Shown here: piece by piece, positions 51,539-59,861 of the stretch
Layout of the letters: every line of letters begins with the position of its first letter
Numbering within the stretch: the first letter of the stretch is position 1
Assembly: GCA_021734785.1 (NCBI GenBank)
Contig: JAIPIF010000004.1
Location: forward strand, 52,935-116,934
Length of the DNA: 64,000 bases
DNA from: Candidatus Altimarinota bacterium
GTDB taxonomy: Bacteria; Patescibacteriota; Gracilibacteria; UBA4473
Reading direction: 5' to 3'
Made by a program: the position numbers and the translations under genes
The notes under the pieces: generated by a model
What the model saw: the letters and a program-made list of their open reading frames with translations, nothing else
Databases searched by the model: none
Told to the model about the DNA's origin: nothing

Positions 51539-51563
51539 CAAAAAAACCGCCCCGGAGGGCGGT
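51539..51563 (-). terminator. terminator of pilin B
   Basis: On the minus strand ACCGCCC-TCCG-GGGCGGT is followed by seven or more T, 29 nt after the stop at 51592. Confidence 0.8.
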
Positions 51564-51591
51564 TCTTTTTAAAATTCAAATCAAACTCCTC

Positions 51592-52251
51592 CTAATCACA
51601 AGGAGTAGCTCCTCCGTCATCAAGAAAGCCCTCATCACACACCTGTCGACAAACCCAGTCTCCACCAGCTGTCGGTACTGATCCGTCCCAAGTAATTGTC
51701 CCTCCTGTCAGTGCAGCTATCCCATTGACGGTCCCATCAATAAATGCGCGATAATCCGTGGCAGCTTGAGTGAAAGGTTCTGCATTCTGGGCGCTGTCTT
51801 CTTCTGCTCCTACGACGATGATAAAATCGTTATGCCCTACAACACCGTCGCTACCTCCCGCAAGAAAACAATAATGAAATGGTAAGCCATTTTTAGCTCC
51901 TGGCATATCGTAGTCATTTTCACTCAACAGTTCTGAAAGGGGGGGGCAAGAATCTAAAGTAATGGTATCTCCCGAACTACCCACTGCATACTCAGAAATA
52001 CATTCTCCGACACCGTCTGCTGGTGAGCTTTCATCATCTTCCCCATACCGGTACACATACTCATCCCCACTTCCCCCCGAGTCAACCTTGATCATCATCG
52101 CTAGGTTTTGGACCGTGGAGACACGCTCACTGTCGCGAGCTTTGGCAAAGTACGAACGAAAGGTCCCGACCGAGATCGTCGAGAGAATCCCGAGGATCAC
52201 GATCACCACCAGAAGCTCAATGAGGGTGAAGCCGAATGTACGTTTGTTCAT
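51592..52251 (-). CDS. type IV pilin paralog B
   Basis: A 219-aa major-type pilin. Leader MNKRTFG, then FTLIELLVVIVILGILSTIS with Glu5 present, so PilD-type processing and fibre assembly are expected. The globular part holds two conserved blocks (ENDYDMPGAKNGLPFHYCF; GHNDFIIVVGAEEDSAQNAE), a disulfide-forming Cys pair region, and a variable C-terminus ending VCRQVCDEGFLDDGGATPCD. It is followed by a terminator. ATG 52251. Likely an alternative subunit of a type IV pilus. Confidence 0.92.
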   Translation of the reverse strand: MNKRTFGFTLIELLVVIVILGILSTISVGTFRSYFAKARDSERVSTVQNLAMMIKVDSGGSGDEYVYRYGEDDESSPADGVGECISEYAVGSSGDTITLDSCPPLSELLSENDYDMPGAKNGLPFHYCFLAGGSDGVVGHNDFIIVVGAEEDSAQNAEPFTQAATDYRAFIDGTVNGIAALTGGTITWDGSVPTAGGDWVCRQVCDEGFLDDGGATPCD

Positions 52252-52280
52252 GAGAAAAGAATACGAAAAATTAAAGAGGC

Positions 52281-52910
52281 TTAGATCGTTCCATCATCTG
52301 ATATTTCAACACACTGCCAATCTGTGCCTGTTGTATCGGGGGCATTATTAGCCGTGTCCCACACTAACTCTTGAGAAGGAGTAAGTCCACCAAGATATCC
52401 TCCATCCTCAGCGATAAGTGCATCCCGGCCATTTACGGTGCCGTCGATAAAAACACGAACATCTTCATCCACAACTACTTCGGCATTTTGCGCGCTGTCT
52501 TCTTCGGCCCCCACCACGATGAAAAAATCGTTGTGCCCTACGACAGCTCCTTCATAAAAACAGTAATGAAACGGTAATCCATTTTTTGCATTCGGCATGT
52601 CGTAGTCATTTTCCGTCAACAATTCTGAAAACTGACGACACGCGGGATCTGCTGCATCCAGAGCAACAATACAATTGGTGCCATTCGTCGCAGAATCGTC
52701 CCCATACCGATACACATACGCATCCCCACTTCCTCCCGAGTCGACTTTGATCATCATCGCCAGGTTTTGGACTGTAGAGACACGTTCACTGTCGCGAGCT
52801 TTAGCGAAGTACGAGCGAAAGGTCCCGACCGAGATCGTCGAGAGAATCCCGAGGATCACGATCACCACCAAGAGCTCAATAAGGGTGAAGCCAAACGCGC
52901 GCTTATTCAT
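52281..52910 (-). CDS. type IV pilin paralog C
   Basis: A 209-aa pilin from ATG 52910 (MNKRAFGFTLIELLVVIVIL). The first 50 codons are nearly identical in DNA to paralogs A and B, then a variable loop (DDSATNGTNCIVALDAADPA), the block NDYDMPNAKNGLPFHYCF, the block GHNDFFIVVGAEEDSAQNAE, and a variable C-terminus. One Cys near the end (DWQCVEI) has no obvious partner there. It is the first of three tandem pilins and probably shares their promoter. Confidence 0.92.
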   Translation of the reverse strand: MNKRAFGFTLIELLVVIVILGILSTISVGTFRSYFAKARDSERVSTVQNLAMMIKVDSGGSGDAYVYRYGDDSATNGTNCIVALDAADPACRQFSELLTENDYDMPNAKNGLPFHYCFYEGAVVGHNDFFIVVGAEEDSAQNAEVVVDEDVRVFIDGTVNGRDALIAEDGGYLGGLTPSQELVWDTANNAPDTTGTDWQCVEISDDGTI

Positions 52911-53353
52911 GGATGTATTTTTATTTGGGGGTTTCGGACAGATTGTAGATTTGATTTCCCGAGAAAACAAATTTTTTGTTCAAAAAAAGGTAGCAGTGTT
53001 GTTTTTTTTGTGTTTTTTGTATATTTTCCTGTTTTTTTGTCATTGCGAGGGAGGAATCAATCTCTCCTAAACCGCATTCCCAACTTGATCGGAAATCTAT
53101 TCCTTTTTTTGTCATTCCGCCTTCGCCACTCATTCCCACCCTCTCCCCTCATTCCCGACTCGATCGGGAATCCACCCCTTTTCTTATTCTCTCTGGATCC
53201 CCTTTTGCAAGGGGATGAGGAAACCCCTCTTTTTTTGTCATTCCGGGCTCCGACCCGGAATCTCTCCCTTTTTTGTCATTCCGGACTTGATCCGGAATCC
53301 AGAGACGGCGGATCGGAGTCCGCCGTGACAAGCGGTGTTCAAATATTGAAACG
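52911..53353. other. repeat-filled intergenic region
   Basis: 443 bp without a gene. T-rich stretch (52950-53040), then at least five palindromic repeats (53039-53330). Nothing else is seen. Confidence 0.7.
53039..53330. repeat. array of GTCATTGCGAG and GTCATTCC palindromes
   Basis: GTCATTGCGAGGGAGGAATC (53039), CATTCCCAACTTGATCGGAA (53073), CATTCCCGACTCGATCGGGA (53151), CCCCTTTTGCAAGGGGAT (53199), GTCATTCCGGGCTCCGACCC (53237) and GTCATTCCGGACTTGATCCG with a GGCGGATCGGAGTCCGCC stem (53275-53330). Confidence 0.75.
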
Positions 53354-54334
53354 TTACTTCAGCCCCTGCAGCACCTGCTCAATCCGCTCGGTAGCATTCA
53401 GGTTTTCCGGAAACTGAAACGGTTCGCCCGTCATTTTTTCGAAAAGTTCAATGTATCGCTGACTCGCCTGCACGCGCAGCTCGTCGTCGAGAAATTGAGA
53501 CGGATCGGCATCGGGGTCATCCACATCATACCCGCGGGAGACAATCTCCGCGCGGACAAATTCTTTGCTGAGGGCTTCGGGCTCCTGTCCGGCGGCAAAC
53601 CGGGACGCGTACGACTCGGCGATCCAGTACCGCGAGCTGTCGGGCGTGTGGACCTCGTCGATGATGATCAGCTCACCCTCGGGCGTCAGCCCCATCTCGT
53701 ACTTGGTGTCGACGAGGATCAATCCACGCTCGGCTGCAATCTCCTGCCCTCGAGCAAACATCGCGAGGGCGTACTCCTCACATTTTTCCCATACCTCAGG
53801 TGCCACGATTCCCTGCGAAAGGATTTCCTCGCGAGAGATCGGCTCGTCGTGCGCACCGGGCTCGGTGGGTTTGGTGGTGGGCGTGAGGATGGGCGATGGG
53901 AATTTCTCGTTTTTTTGCATCCCCTCGGGCATCGTCAGTCCACAGATTTCGCGATTTAAATGCTGGTACGCGTACCAGCTGGAGGTTTTGGTACTGCCGG
54001 TCAGGTACCCGCGGACAATCACTTCGATGGGGAGCACCTGCGCATTTTTGACGAGCGAGACGTTTGGATCCGGGGTAGAAATCAAGTGGTGTGGTACCAC
54101 ATCATGCAGCTGAGCAAACCACCACGCGGCAATCTGATTCAAAACCTGTCCTTTGAAGGGAATCGTCCCCAGGACGAAGTCGAATGCGGAAATTCGGTCC
54201 GTCACGACGATCGCCCGTTCTTTTTCATTCAGAACAAAACTTTCGCGGACTTTGCCGGAGTGAGCCGAACGAGCCCCCGGAAAAGAGATGGTGTCTACCG
54301 TGGATGCCAGTGCCGACTGAAGTATGTTTTTCAT
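53354..54334 (-). CDS. purC: SAICAR synthetase
   Basis: PurC joins aspartate to CAIR in purine synthesis. The 326-aa protein is of the long form, closer in length to yeast ADE1 than to the 240-aa bacterial type. Motifs include SGKVRESFVLNEKERAIVVT, DRISAFDFVLGTIPFKG, PIEVIVRGYLTGS near residue 105, LILVDTKYEMGLTPEGELI and DEVHTPDSSRYW near 235. Divergent to trmD, with about 55 nt between starts. The PurN domain at 22535 provides another step of the pathway. Confidence 0.95.
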   Translation of the reverse strand: MKNILQSALASTVDTISFPGARSAHSGKVRESFVLNEKERAIVVTDRISAFDFVLGTIPFKGQVLNQIAAWWFAQLHDVVPHHLISTPDPNVSLVKNAQVLPIEVIVRGYLTGSTKTSSWYAYQHLNREICGLTMPEGMQKNEKFPSPILTPTTKPTEPGAHDEPISREEILSQGIVAPEVWEKCEEYALAMFARGQEIAAERGLILVDTKYEMGLTPEGELIIIDEVHTPDSSRYWIAESYASRFAAGQEPEALSKEFVRAEIVSRGYDVDDPDADPSQFLDDELRVQASQRYIELFEKMTGEPFQFPENLNATERIEQVLQGLK

Positions 54335-54389
54335 TTACTCAAGAAAAAAAGTGTGCCAAGATTCTGCCAGATTTTCTGAAACTTTTCGA

Positions 54390-55061
54390 ATGATTTTTGA
54401 TGTTTTAACCATTTTTCCAGAAGCATTTGAGAGCTTTTTGCAAACCTCAATCATCGGAAGAGCCGTCGCGGAGGGCAAAATCACCGTGCGGCTGCACGAC
54501 ATCCGTGATTTCTCGCAGGACAAACATCGCAAAGTCGATGACGAACCTTTCGGTGGTGGCGCGGGGATGGTGATGATGTGCCAGCCACTGTTTGATGCGA
54601 TCGAGCATGTCAGAGGGCTAGAAGCAGACAAGGCGCCGGTAATTTTTCTCACCCCTTCGAACAAAATTTTTGATCAGGAAATGGCCGAAGATTTTGCCCA
54701 TCCGAAACAATTTCCACGACTCATTTTGTTGTGTGGCAATTATGAAGGAGTCGATCAGCGGGTACGAGACAACCTTGTAGACGAAGAAATTTCCGTGGGA
54801 GACTTTGTCCTCACCGGTGGTGAGCTTCCGGCGCAAATCATGATTGATGCGATTGCTCGCCTCCTGCCGGGGGTCATTGGCAAGGAAGAAAGCCATCAGG
54901 AAGAAAGTTTTAGCCAAAAACTCGGCCGTGACTGCCTGGAGTATCCACACTACACTCGGCCTGCGGACTTTCGGGGGAGGAAGGTTCCCGACGTCCTACT
55001 GTCTGGACATCATGCTGAGATCGAAAAATGGCGACAACGTCAGTGCAAAAAACGACGCTAA
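54390..55061 (+). CDS. trmD: tRNA (guanine-N1)-methyltransferase
   Basis: TrmD methylates G37 of tRNAs reading CNN codons. The 223-aa protein has a SPOUT fold: MIFDVLTIFPEAFESFLQTS, DDEPFGGGAGMVMMCQPLFD near residue 50, LLCGNYEGVDQRVRDNLVDE near 115, SVGDFVLTGGELPAQIMIDA and PHYTRPADFRGRKVPDVLLS, all at conserved positions. ATG 54390 gives the typical start; the upstream frame lies in the divergent region. Confidence 0.97.
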   Translation: MIFDVLTIFPEAFESFLQTSIIGRAVAEGKITVRLHDIRDFSQDKHRKVDDEPFGGGAGMVMMCQPLFDAIEHVRGLEADKAPVIFLTPSNKIFDQEMAEDFAHPKQFPRLILLCGNYEGVDQRVRDNLVDEEISVGDFVLTGGELPAQIMIDAIARLLPGVIGKEESHQEESFSQKLGRDCLEYPHYTRPADFRGRKVPDVLLSGHHAEIEKWRQRQCKKRR

Positions 55062-55119
55062 AATTTTGAGTTTTTCCCAGCGCTTTGGTACGATTTCCAG
55101 GATTTCTTTTGCTGAAAAT

Positions 55120-55854
55120 ATGGACAAACCCAAATCGCTCACGCTCTCACAAATTTTTTTGCATCTTTTTACGGGACTGGGATCCGGTCTCGTGGGAAGC
55201 ATCGTCCTTGGAATTTTATTGCTCCTCTCGTGGGGTATCATCGGGAGCACCATTGCCCCCAGCACGGGAGTGCCCGAAGATTTGGGGTTGTCGACCGGCG
55301 CCGAGCCGGCCCATCCGCTGTTTCTCTTTTTTGTGATGTTGGGAGTCTTTCTCAGTGTTTTGGCAGCAAGTATCACCCATGTCTTGCTGATGACAGTGGT
55401 TGACGATCATTTTCAGCACCGTGCAACCATTCTCAATCATGCCTTTTTTGGAAACCTCGTTTTGCTTCTCTTTTTTGTACCCGTGTATTTGGCAGTCGCC
55501 GCCCGGTGGGGATCGGATTCTGCTGGTATGGCGGGGCTGTTTCACGCGGTGATCGCCGCACTGTTTTCCTTTTCGATTTTGGAAATCCTCAATAACCGAA
55601 AATACCTTCTCGTAAATCTGTACGGTGTCATTTTGGGGTTGGTGTTGTTTTCTATCGCAGCCATCCTGCTCTCACGAAATACAGCCCTTCTGGCCTTTTT
55701 GTCGCTGCCACTCTTGATCGGTCTTCTTTCTGCCGGCAACGCCATCGTCCGCTCCGTATACGGCTGGATGTATCAGACCTACGGCACAGATCTTCTCAAT
55801 TCCGATGCCCGGTTTGGAGAAGATTATGGGACGAGTGAAGCCTCCGAAGAATAA
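55120..55854 (+). CDS. polytopic membrane protein
   Basis: A 244-aa integral membrane protein from ATG 55120. Six hydrophobic helices are visible (LGSGLVGSIVLGILLLLSWG; HPLFLFFVMLGVFLSVLAA; LVLLLFFVPVYLAVA; GLFHAVIAALFSFSIL; LVNLYGVILGLVLFSIAAIL; ALLAFLSLPLLIGLLSAG). The C-terminal tail is acidic (DARFGEDYGTSEASEE). No transporter or enzyme motif is recognised. It ends at a bidirectional terminator. The short distance from trmD suggests co-transcription. Confidence 0.75.
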   Translation: MDKPKSLTLSQIFLHLFTGLGSGLVGSIVLGILLLLSWGIIGSTIAPSTGVPEDLGLSTGAEPAHPLFLFFVMLGVFLSVLAASITHVLLMTVVDDHFQHRATILNHAFFGNLVLLLFFVPVYLAVAARWGSDSAGMAGLFHAVIAALFSFSILEILNNRKYLLVNLYGVILGLVLFSIAAILLSRNTALLAFLSLPLLIGLLSAGNAIVRSVYGWMYQTYGTDLLNSDARFGEDYGTSEASEE

Positions 55855-55856
55855 AA

Positions 55857-55885
55857 AAACGCCTCTCCGGGGAGAGACGTTTTTG
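55857..55885. terminator. bidirectional terminator
   Basis: Stem CCTCTCC/GGAGAG flanked by A-rich and T-rich runs: AAAAAACG on one side and CGTTTTTG on the other. Serves the rightward 55120 gene and the leftward 55906 gene. Confidence 0.75.
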
Positions 55886-55905
55886 TTTTGGTTTCAGAGA
55901 AACGA

Positions 55906-56277
55906 TTATTCTGCTTCTTCTACCGGCACTACTTCCGTGGGAGGAACTTCCTCTTCTGGCGTTTCTACCGGTGGCTGAAACTGCTGAGCGGCCTGATTGA
56001 TCTGTTCCTGCGTACAGGCGGGGTTGACCAGCACGACTTCCGCTCGGTTGGCTCCTTGTCCTGCAAAAAGCTGGATGGGCTGACAGCGCTGCCCCAGCGC
56101 AATGATCTGGGTCACCGCCGTATCTTGTCCGCGACGAATGCCCATTTGGTAGAGACCATTCATACTATAATTCCACGCCGCACGGGCGATGAAAAGAATA
56201 GAAAATACAAGCCACACGATCAAAATCACGTAGCCGATTGTCCAGGTAGTCTTGTGAAAAGGATTTTTGAACTTCAT
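55906..56277 (-). CDS. membrane-anchored protein with Pro/Glu-rich tail
   Basis: A 123-aa protein. One transmembrane helix near residues 14-34 (IGYVILIVWLVFSILFIARA) follows a short basic N-terminus, so the rest is probably outside. Two Cys (QRCQPIQLF and NPACTQEQ) bracket a small domain. The C-terminus is a Pro/Glu/Val run (VETPEEEVPPTEVVPVEEAE), probably a spacer. No family is recognised. Confidence 0.7.
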   Translation of the reverse strand: MKFKNPFHKTTWTIGYVILIVWLVFSILFIARAAWNYSMNGLYQMGIRRGQDTAVTQIIALGQRCQPIQLFAGQGANRAEVVLVNPACTQEQINQAAQQFQPPVETPEEEVPPTEVVPVEEAE

Positions 56278-56471
56278 GGTGAGGAGGGATTAAAAAAGAA
56301 GTCAGGAGAAACTCTAGGGATTTTCTTTTTTGTTTCAACTTTTTCGCATTGAAATTTTGAGAAAAAAGTCGAAAAAAAGTTTGCTCCCCCCCAAAAAAAC
56401 TCTAAAATTCTGCTGAGTTTTGTTCTTGACTCCTTTTATTCTCGCTCTCTTTTCTTAAAAATTCTTTCCCC

Positions 56472-57140
56472 ATGAAAAAGTATGCCATTCTCTCTCTTGT
56501 TTTGGGCCTGGGTCTGGTGTTTGTCTCCGCAGAGGCTGAAGCGTTTTCGTACGCTGGCCCCGCAGAAGTAAACTACCGGAGTCCGAGCTTCAAACGCAAC
56601 AATCAATCTCAGTACCTAGAAGCACTCCGCCGACGCTACAATCTCATGTACAACAAAGCCGAACGCACACTCGAAGACAAGCACCTGTATAATCAGCAGG
56701 CAGAGCATCGAATCAATCGATATCTCCAGAACACAAATGAGGTCAACACGCTCATGCGCCGCGAAGGTGAATTGCAAGACCGCAGCCGGATTGAACCCGT
56801 CGCGACTCCTCGCTACGAACGTTCCAACTCAAAACAGACCTTTCGTGCTCGCGCGATCGACTACTACGTCGATGGTGGATATGCAAACGCAGAAGCAATG
56901 AAAAGCAATGTGATCTACGGCTCAGAGCACAAAGTCGATACCAATAATTGGCTGTCAGAAATGTACAAAAAAGAAGTGGGCTCGATCGTTCGTCCCACTC
57001 GCGATCTCATCCGTATCCAGGAAAAAGCTGACAAAGTCGGCACCCTCCAGGAAGGCCACGTCGGATACAACAACCGAAAAGGAAACTTTTACCGAAACTT
57101 TTGGTCTCCCGCGATGAGTACCAAATGGCTCGAGGAATAA
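56472..57140 (+). CDS. exported hypothetical protein
   Basis: A 222-aa protein with a signal peptide (MKKYAILSLVLGLGLVFVSA, then EAEA). The mature part is rich in Asn, Arg, Tyr and Glu, with long helices (YLEALRRRYNLMYNKAERTL) and a Tyr/Gly-rich middle (AIDYYVDGGYANAEAMKSNV). It ends FYRNFWSPAMSTKWLEE. Its composition resembles the exported pair at 25963-27683. It has TTGACT about 40 nt upstream and a good terminator downstream, marking a single-gene unit. No family is recognised. Confidence 0.75.
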   Translation: MKKYAILSLVLGLGLVFVSAEAEAFSYAGPAEVNYRSPSFKRNNQSQYLEALRRRYNLMYNKAERTLEDKHLYNQQAEHRINRYLQNTNEVNTLMRREGELQDRSRIEPVATPRYERSNSKQTFRARAIDYYVDGGYANAEAMKSNVIYGSEHKVDTNNWLSEMYKKEVGSIVRPTRDLIRIQEKADKVGTLQEGHVGYNNRKGNFYRNFWSPAMSTKWLEE

Positions 57141-57166
57141 TTTCCTCCTCAAAAAGCAGATCAAAA

Positions 57167-57192
57167 AGACTCGCTCTGGCGGGTCTTTTTTT
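57167..57192 (+). terminator. terminator of the 56472 gene
   Basis: Stem AGACTCGC/GCGGGTCT (one G-T pair), TCTG loop, then T6. Confidence 0.8.
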
Positions 57193-57297
57193 GAGACAAT
57201 CTTCAAATCTCCAGTTTCCTTTTTCTTCTTTCTCTTTCCTTCAGTGCTTCCTTTCTTTTTTCTTCAAAACTTCCCTGCTTCTTTTCTTCAAAACTCT

Positions 57298-57472
57298 GCC
57301 CCCCTTTTTCAAAACCTGCCCGTCATTGCGAGATTCCTGCGAAGCGGGGAACGAAGGCAATCTCCCCGCCTTTTCCAAAGGGGAATGGGGGGATTTTACT
57401 TCAAAACTTCCCTGCTTCTCTTCTTCAAAACTCTGCCCCCCCTTTTTCAAAGGGGGACGGGGGGATTTCCCC
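57298..57472. repeat. three CCCCCTTTTTC-type repeats and a split GTCATTGCGAG repeat
   Basis: CCCCCCTTTTTCAAA at 57299 is interrupted by GTCATTGCGAGATTCCTGCG and resumes as CCCCGCCTTTTCCAAAGGGG with GGGGGGATTTT (57364-57398). A third full copy is at 57434-57472. The first two suggest one repeat inserted into another. Confidence 0.65.
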
Positions 57473-57493
57473 CTTTGTAATTTGTAATCGAAC

Positions 57494-58351
57494 CTACCAC
57501 GCAATCTTCTGTCCTTCTGGGCCGCGGTGGTAGTTTCCAAAATCAGAGAACCCCATGGCTTTTTCTGCGGTCACACACGGGCCGATCTGGCACATTTTTT
57601 CCCCCGTCTCGGTCACACACTGCCCACAGACACCAAAACCGCATTTCATGTATCGCTCGATGGAAACTTCGCAGGCAACATTTTTTTCCAGACACATCTC
57701 GGCAATTGCTTTCATCATTTTTTCCGGCCCACAGGTCTGCACCAGATCAATTTTTTCTTCGGAAAGAAGTTTTTCTAAAATATGGGTCGTAAATCCTTTT
57801 TCCCCTGCCGAACCATCATTGGTCGCGAGCAGGGTGCGAAAACCGGATTCCGCAGATTTTTGGTCCCAAATGAGCAAGTCCTTGTGTCGGGCTCCGATGA
57901 TCATCGTGACATCTGAACCCGCCAGCTGGTGCGCTCGTCCAGTGAAGTGCAGCGGTGCCGTCCCATACCCCCCACCGACCAGTACCACTTGTTTTTTTTC
58001 TCCCCCTTTTTCAAAGGGAGATGGGGGGATTTTTGTGGGAACAGAAAACCCATGTCCAAACGCACCGCGCAGTCCGACTCTGTCTCCTTTTTTGAGGGTA
58101 AACAGCTTCTCGGTCGCCGGACCAACACGACAAATGGTCAGCCAGATCTCCCCGTCGTAATCCCGCGCGATGGAAAAAGGCTTCTCATCACACCCGGGCA
58201 CCCAAAGCATGCAAAATTGCCCGGGCTCGGAATTGAGGGTGCCGCGGAAAACGAAGGTGCGAATGTTTTCAGCTTCCTCCCAAAAATCCGCAATCTCGAA
58301 CGCCTGCGGTTCGGTATTTTTCGTGTGAGAAAGGCAAGAAGTACAGGTCAT
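57494..58351 (-). CDS. pyrK: dihydroorotate dehydrogenase electron-transfer subunit with in-frame repeat
   Basis: PyrK passes electrons from DHODH 1B to NAD+ through FAD and a 2Fe-2S cluster. The 285-aa protein has the FAD-binding barrel (EPGQFCMLWVPGCDEKPFSI), the NAD domain (VVLVGGGYGTAPLHF near residue 125, TCGPEKMMKAIAE), and the cluster ligands MKCGFGVCGQC with a later C near 255. PTKIPPSPFEKGGEKK (58000-58035), just before VVLVGGGYG, is the translation of a palindromic repeat. Its ATG overlaps the pyrD stop (ATGA). Confidence 0.93.
   Translation of the reverse strand: MTCTSCLSHTKNTEPQAFEIADFWEEAENIRTFVFRGTLNSEPGQFCMLWVPGCDEKPFSIARDYDGEIWLTICRVGPATEKLFTLKKGDRVGLRGAFGHGFSVPTKIPPSPFEKGGEKKQVVLVGGGYGTAPLHFTGRAHQLAGSDVTMIIGARHKDLLIWDQKSAESGFRTLLATNDGSAGEKGFTTHILEKLLSEEKIDLVQTCGPEKMMKAIAEMCLEKNVACEVSIERYMKCGFGVCGQCVTETGEKMCQIGPCVTAEKAMGFSDFGNYHRGPEGQKIAW
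58000..58035. repeat. in-frame palindromic repeat in pyrK
   Basis: CCCCCTTTTTCAAAGGGAGA followed by TGGGGGGATTTTTG: a member of the family found between genes at 10996 and 57434. Confidence 0.75.
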
Positions 58352-59271
58352 GTTTTGTGAAAAAGCCCAATGATATCCGAAAGGTTCTTGAAATTATTCT
58401 GATCCAACCAGTCTGACATTTCCTGTTTTGTCTTTTCCCAAAATCCATCCCCGTGATAGTACAGCGCTGTCCCGACCCCCACCAGCGTCCCCCCAGCCAT
58501 CATGACCTCCAGCGCATCCCGACCGGAATTAATCCCGCCAGTGGCAATGATCGGGGTATCAGGGAGTGCTGCGTGCAGATCGTACACGGCTTTGACCGTG
58601 ATCGGAAAAATAGCCGGTCCGCTGATCCCGCCGACTTTGTTTGCCAGCAACGGAGTCCGCAGATCAATGTTCCAGCGCATGCCAGGCCCCACGGTGTTGA
58701 TCGCTGTCAGTGCGTCTGCTCCTGCGTCGACAACGGCTTTTCCCACGGCAACGATGTTTTCCACGTTGGGAGAAAGTTTGACCGCAATGGGCAGCTTGGT
58801 CTGAGCACGCACAACCTTCGTCACAGCGGCTGCATCCTGACAGCTGCAGGCAAACGGTTTTCCCAATTCTGATTCGACATTTGGGCAGGAAATATTTATT
58901 TCAATGATGTCCGGCTGAAGGATGTCGACTGATTCAGCGATCGCCCCGAAATCCTCGATAGAACCCGCGACGATATTGGCAATCAGCGGTGCATCCGTAC
59001 GCTCTTTTAGTTCTGTCAGGGTTTCAATTCCCTTTTCCAGTCCAGCGTCTGACAAGCCCACGGCATTCATAAAGTAGTGCTCTGTCCCAAACATCACGGG
59101 GTTTTTGTGCCCGGGATGAGGGGCTCTCCAAAGACTTTTGGTGGTCACCCCTCCTGCCCCCAGATCCACGACACGAGCAAGCGATCCAGCGGTCACTCCC
59201 AAAACGCCAGAAGCAAGTACCAGCGGGTTTGCAAATTTGACCCCGCAGAAATCAATGTCCAGTTTTGTCAT
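58348..59271 (-). CDS. pyrD: dihydroorotate dehydrogenase, class 1B
   Basis: Oxidises dihydroorotate to orotate in pyrimidine synthesis, using FMN. The 307-aa protein has FANPLVLASGVLGVTAGSLA, VTTKSLWRAPHPGHKNPVMF, NAVGLSDAG, EINISCPNVESELGKPFACS near residue 125 with the Cys used as base in class 1B, AVKLSPNVENI, GGISGPAIFPITVKAVYDLH and IATGGINSGRDALEVMMAG. pyrK overlaps its 3' end, the standard 1B pairing. ATG 59271. Confidence 0.96.
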   Translation of the reverse strand: MTKLDIDFCGVKFANPLVLASGVLGVTAGSLARVVDLGAGGVTTKSLWRAPHPGHKNPVMFGTEHYFMNAVGLSDAGLEKGIETLTELKERTDAPLIANIVAGSIEDFGAIAESVDILQPDIIEINISCPNVESELGKPFACSCQDAAAVTKVVRAQTKLPIAVKLSPNVENIVAVGKAVVDAGADALTAINTVGPGMRWNIDLRTPLLANKVGGISGPAIFPITVKAVYDLHAALPDTPIIATGGINSGRDALEVMMAGGTLVGVGTALYYHGDGFWEKTKQEMSDWLDQNNFKNLSDIIGLFHKT

Positions 59272-59312
59272 CGGCAGAATTGTACTCTGAATTCCGCTTT
59301 TTTCAACTGTTC

Positions 59313-59340
59313 AAAAAAAGGCATCCACAAGATGGATGCC
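59313..59340 (-). terminator. terminator of the 59403 gene
   Basis: Minus strand GGCATCCATCTTGTGGATGCC (stem GGCATCC/GGATGCC) followed by T7. Confidence 0.75.
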
Positions 59341-59402
59341 TTGTACCCTTTCTGCTGGATTCTGCAGAAAAATAAAAAAAATTTTCTACAGAAATACCTT
59401 CT

Positions 59403-59774
59403 TCACTTTTGCATGGTCCGGACGAGTGCTTTCCTTTTTTCAATTAATTCTGTGAGATTCTTTGCGTCCAAAAGCTCACCAGACAAGGGTTCTTTGAAAA
59501 ATGTTATTGTCAAAGAACCGTTCTCAAGTTTCTCACTAAATTCTTCAAAATCTCCGAAAGAATTTTCAAAATAGTGAAAATAAGCATACCCCTTGAGGGA
59601 GTCTCCCAGATGTCCTTCGGGAGGAATTTTGTTTTCTGGCATCAAAAAAAGATACGATTCCCCGCGTCTCACGTTGTCGGAAAGTCGACAAACGACCATT
59701 TTTTCTGCACGAGTCTTTTCGCTGAGCGTTCGCCACAACTGAAAATACTCCTGTTGTTCTTGATTTTTTTTCAC
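59403..59774 (-). CDS. hypothetical protein with a clear Shine-Dalgarno
   Basis: A 123-aa soluble protein from a GTG at 59774. AGGAGGG lies at the right distance upstream, the best Shine-Dalgarno in the window, which settles the start. The sequence has Tyr/Phe-rich strands (GESYLFLMPENKIPPEGHLG; GYAYFHYFENSFGDFEEFSE; SLTITFFKEPLSGELLDA) between N- and C-terminal helices, giving a compact alpha/beta fold. No signal peptide or metal motif. No family is recognised. It has its own terminator. Confidence 0.7.
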   Translation of the reverse strand: MKKNQEQQEYFQLWRTLSEKTRAEKMVVCRLSDNVRRGESYLFLMPENKIPPEGHLGDSLKGYAYFHYFENSFGDFEEFSEKLENGSLTITFFKEPLSGELLDAKNLTELIEKRKALVRTMQK

Positions 59775-59861
59775 TGTACCCTCCTTTTTTATCTCGTTTT
59801 ATAATTTTAACTGTGTGAAAGAGCTTCTATCTTTTAGAGAGAAACTTCTAAAAAGTCAAAT

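Larger units (their letters stand above)
51235..51591. other. repeat-filled gap between pilin genes
   Basis: 357 bp with no gene. Contents: TTCCCCCC/GGGGGG palindromes (51299-51375), a GTCATTCCGG-type palindrome with a GGCGGATCGGAGTCCGCC stem (51402-51455), nine TTTGCCG-type heptamers (51471-51533) and a terminator (51539-51563). Confidence 0.7.
57141..57493. other. terminator plus repeat-filled intergenic region
   Basis: 353 bp without a gene; see the terminator at 57167-57192 and repeats at 57298-57472. Confidence 0.7.

Noticed and set aside
54844..55119. Long N-terminal extension of the 55120 membrane protein
   Set aside because: It overlaps trmD in another frame; the ATG at 55120 gives a clean membrane protein.
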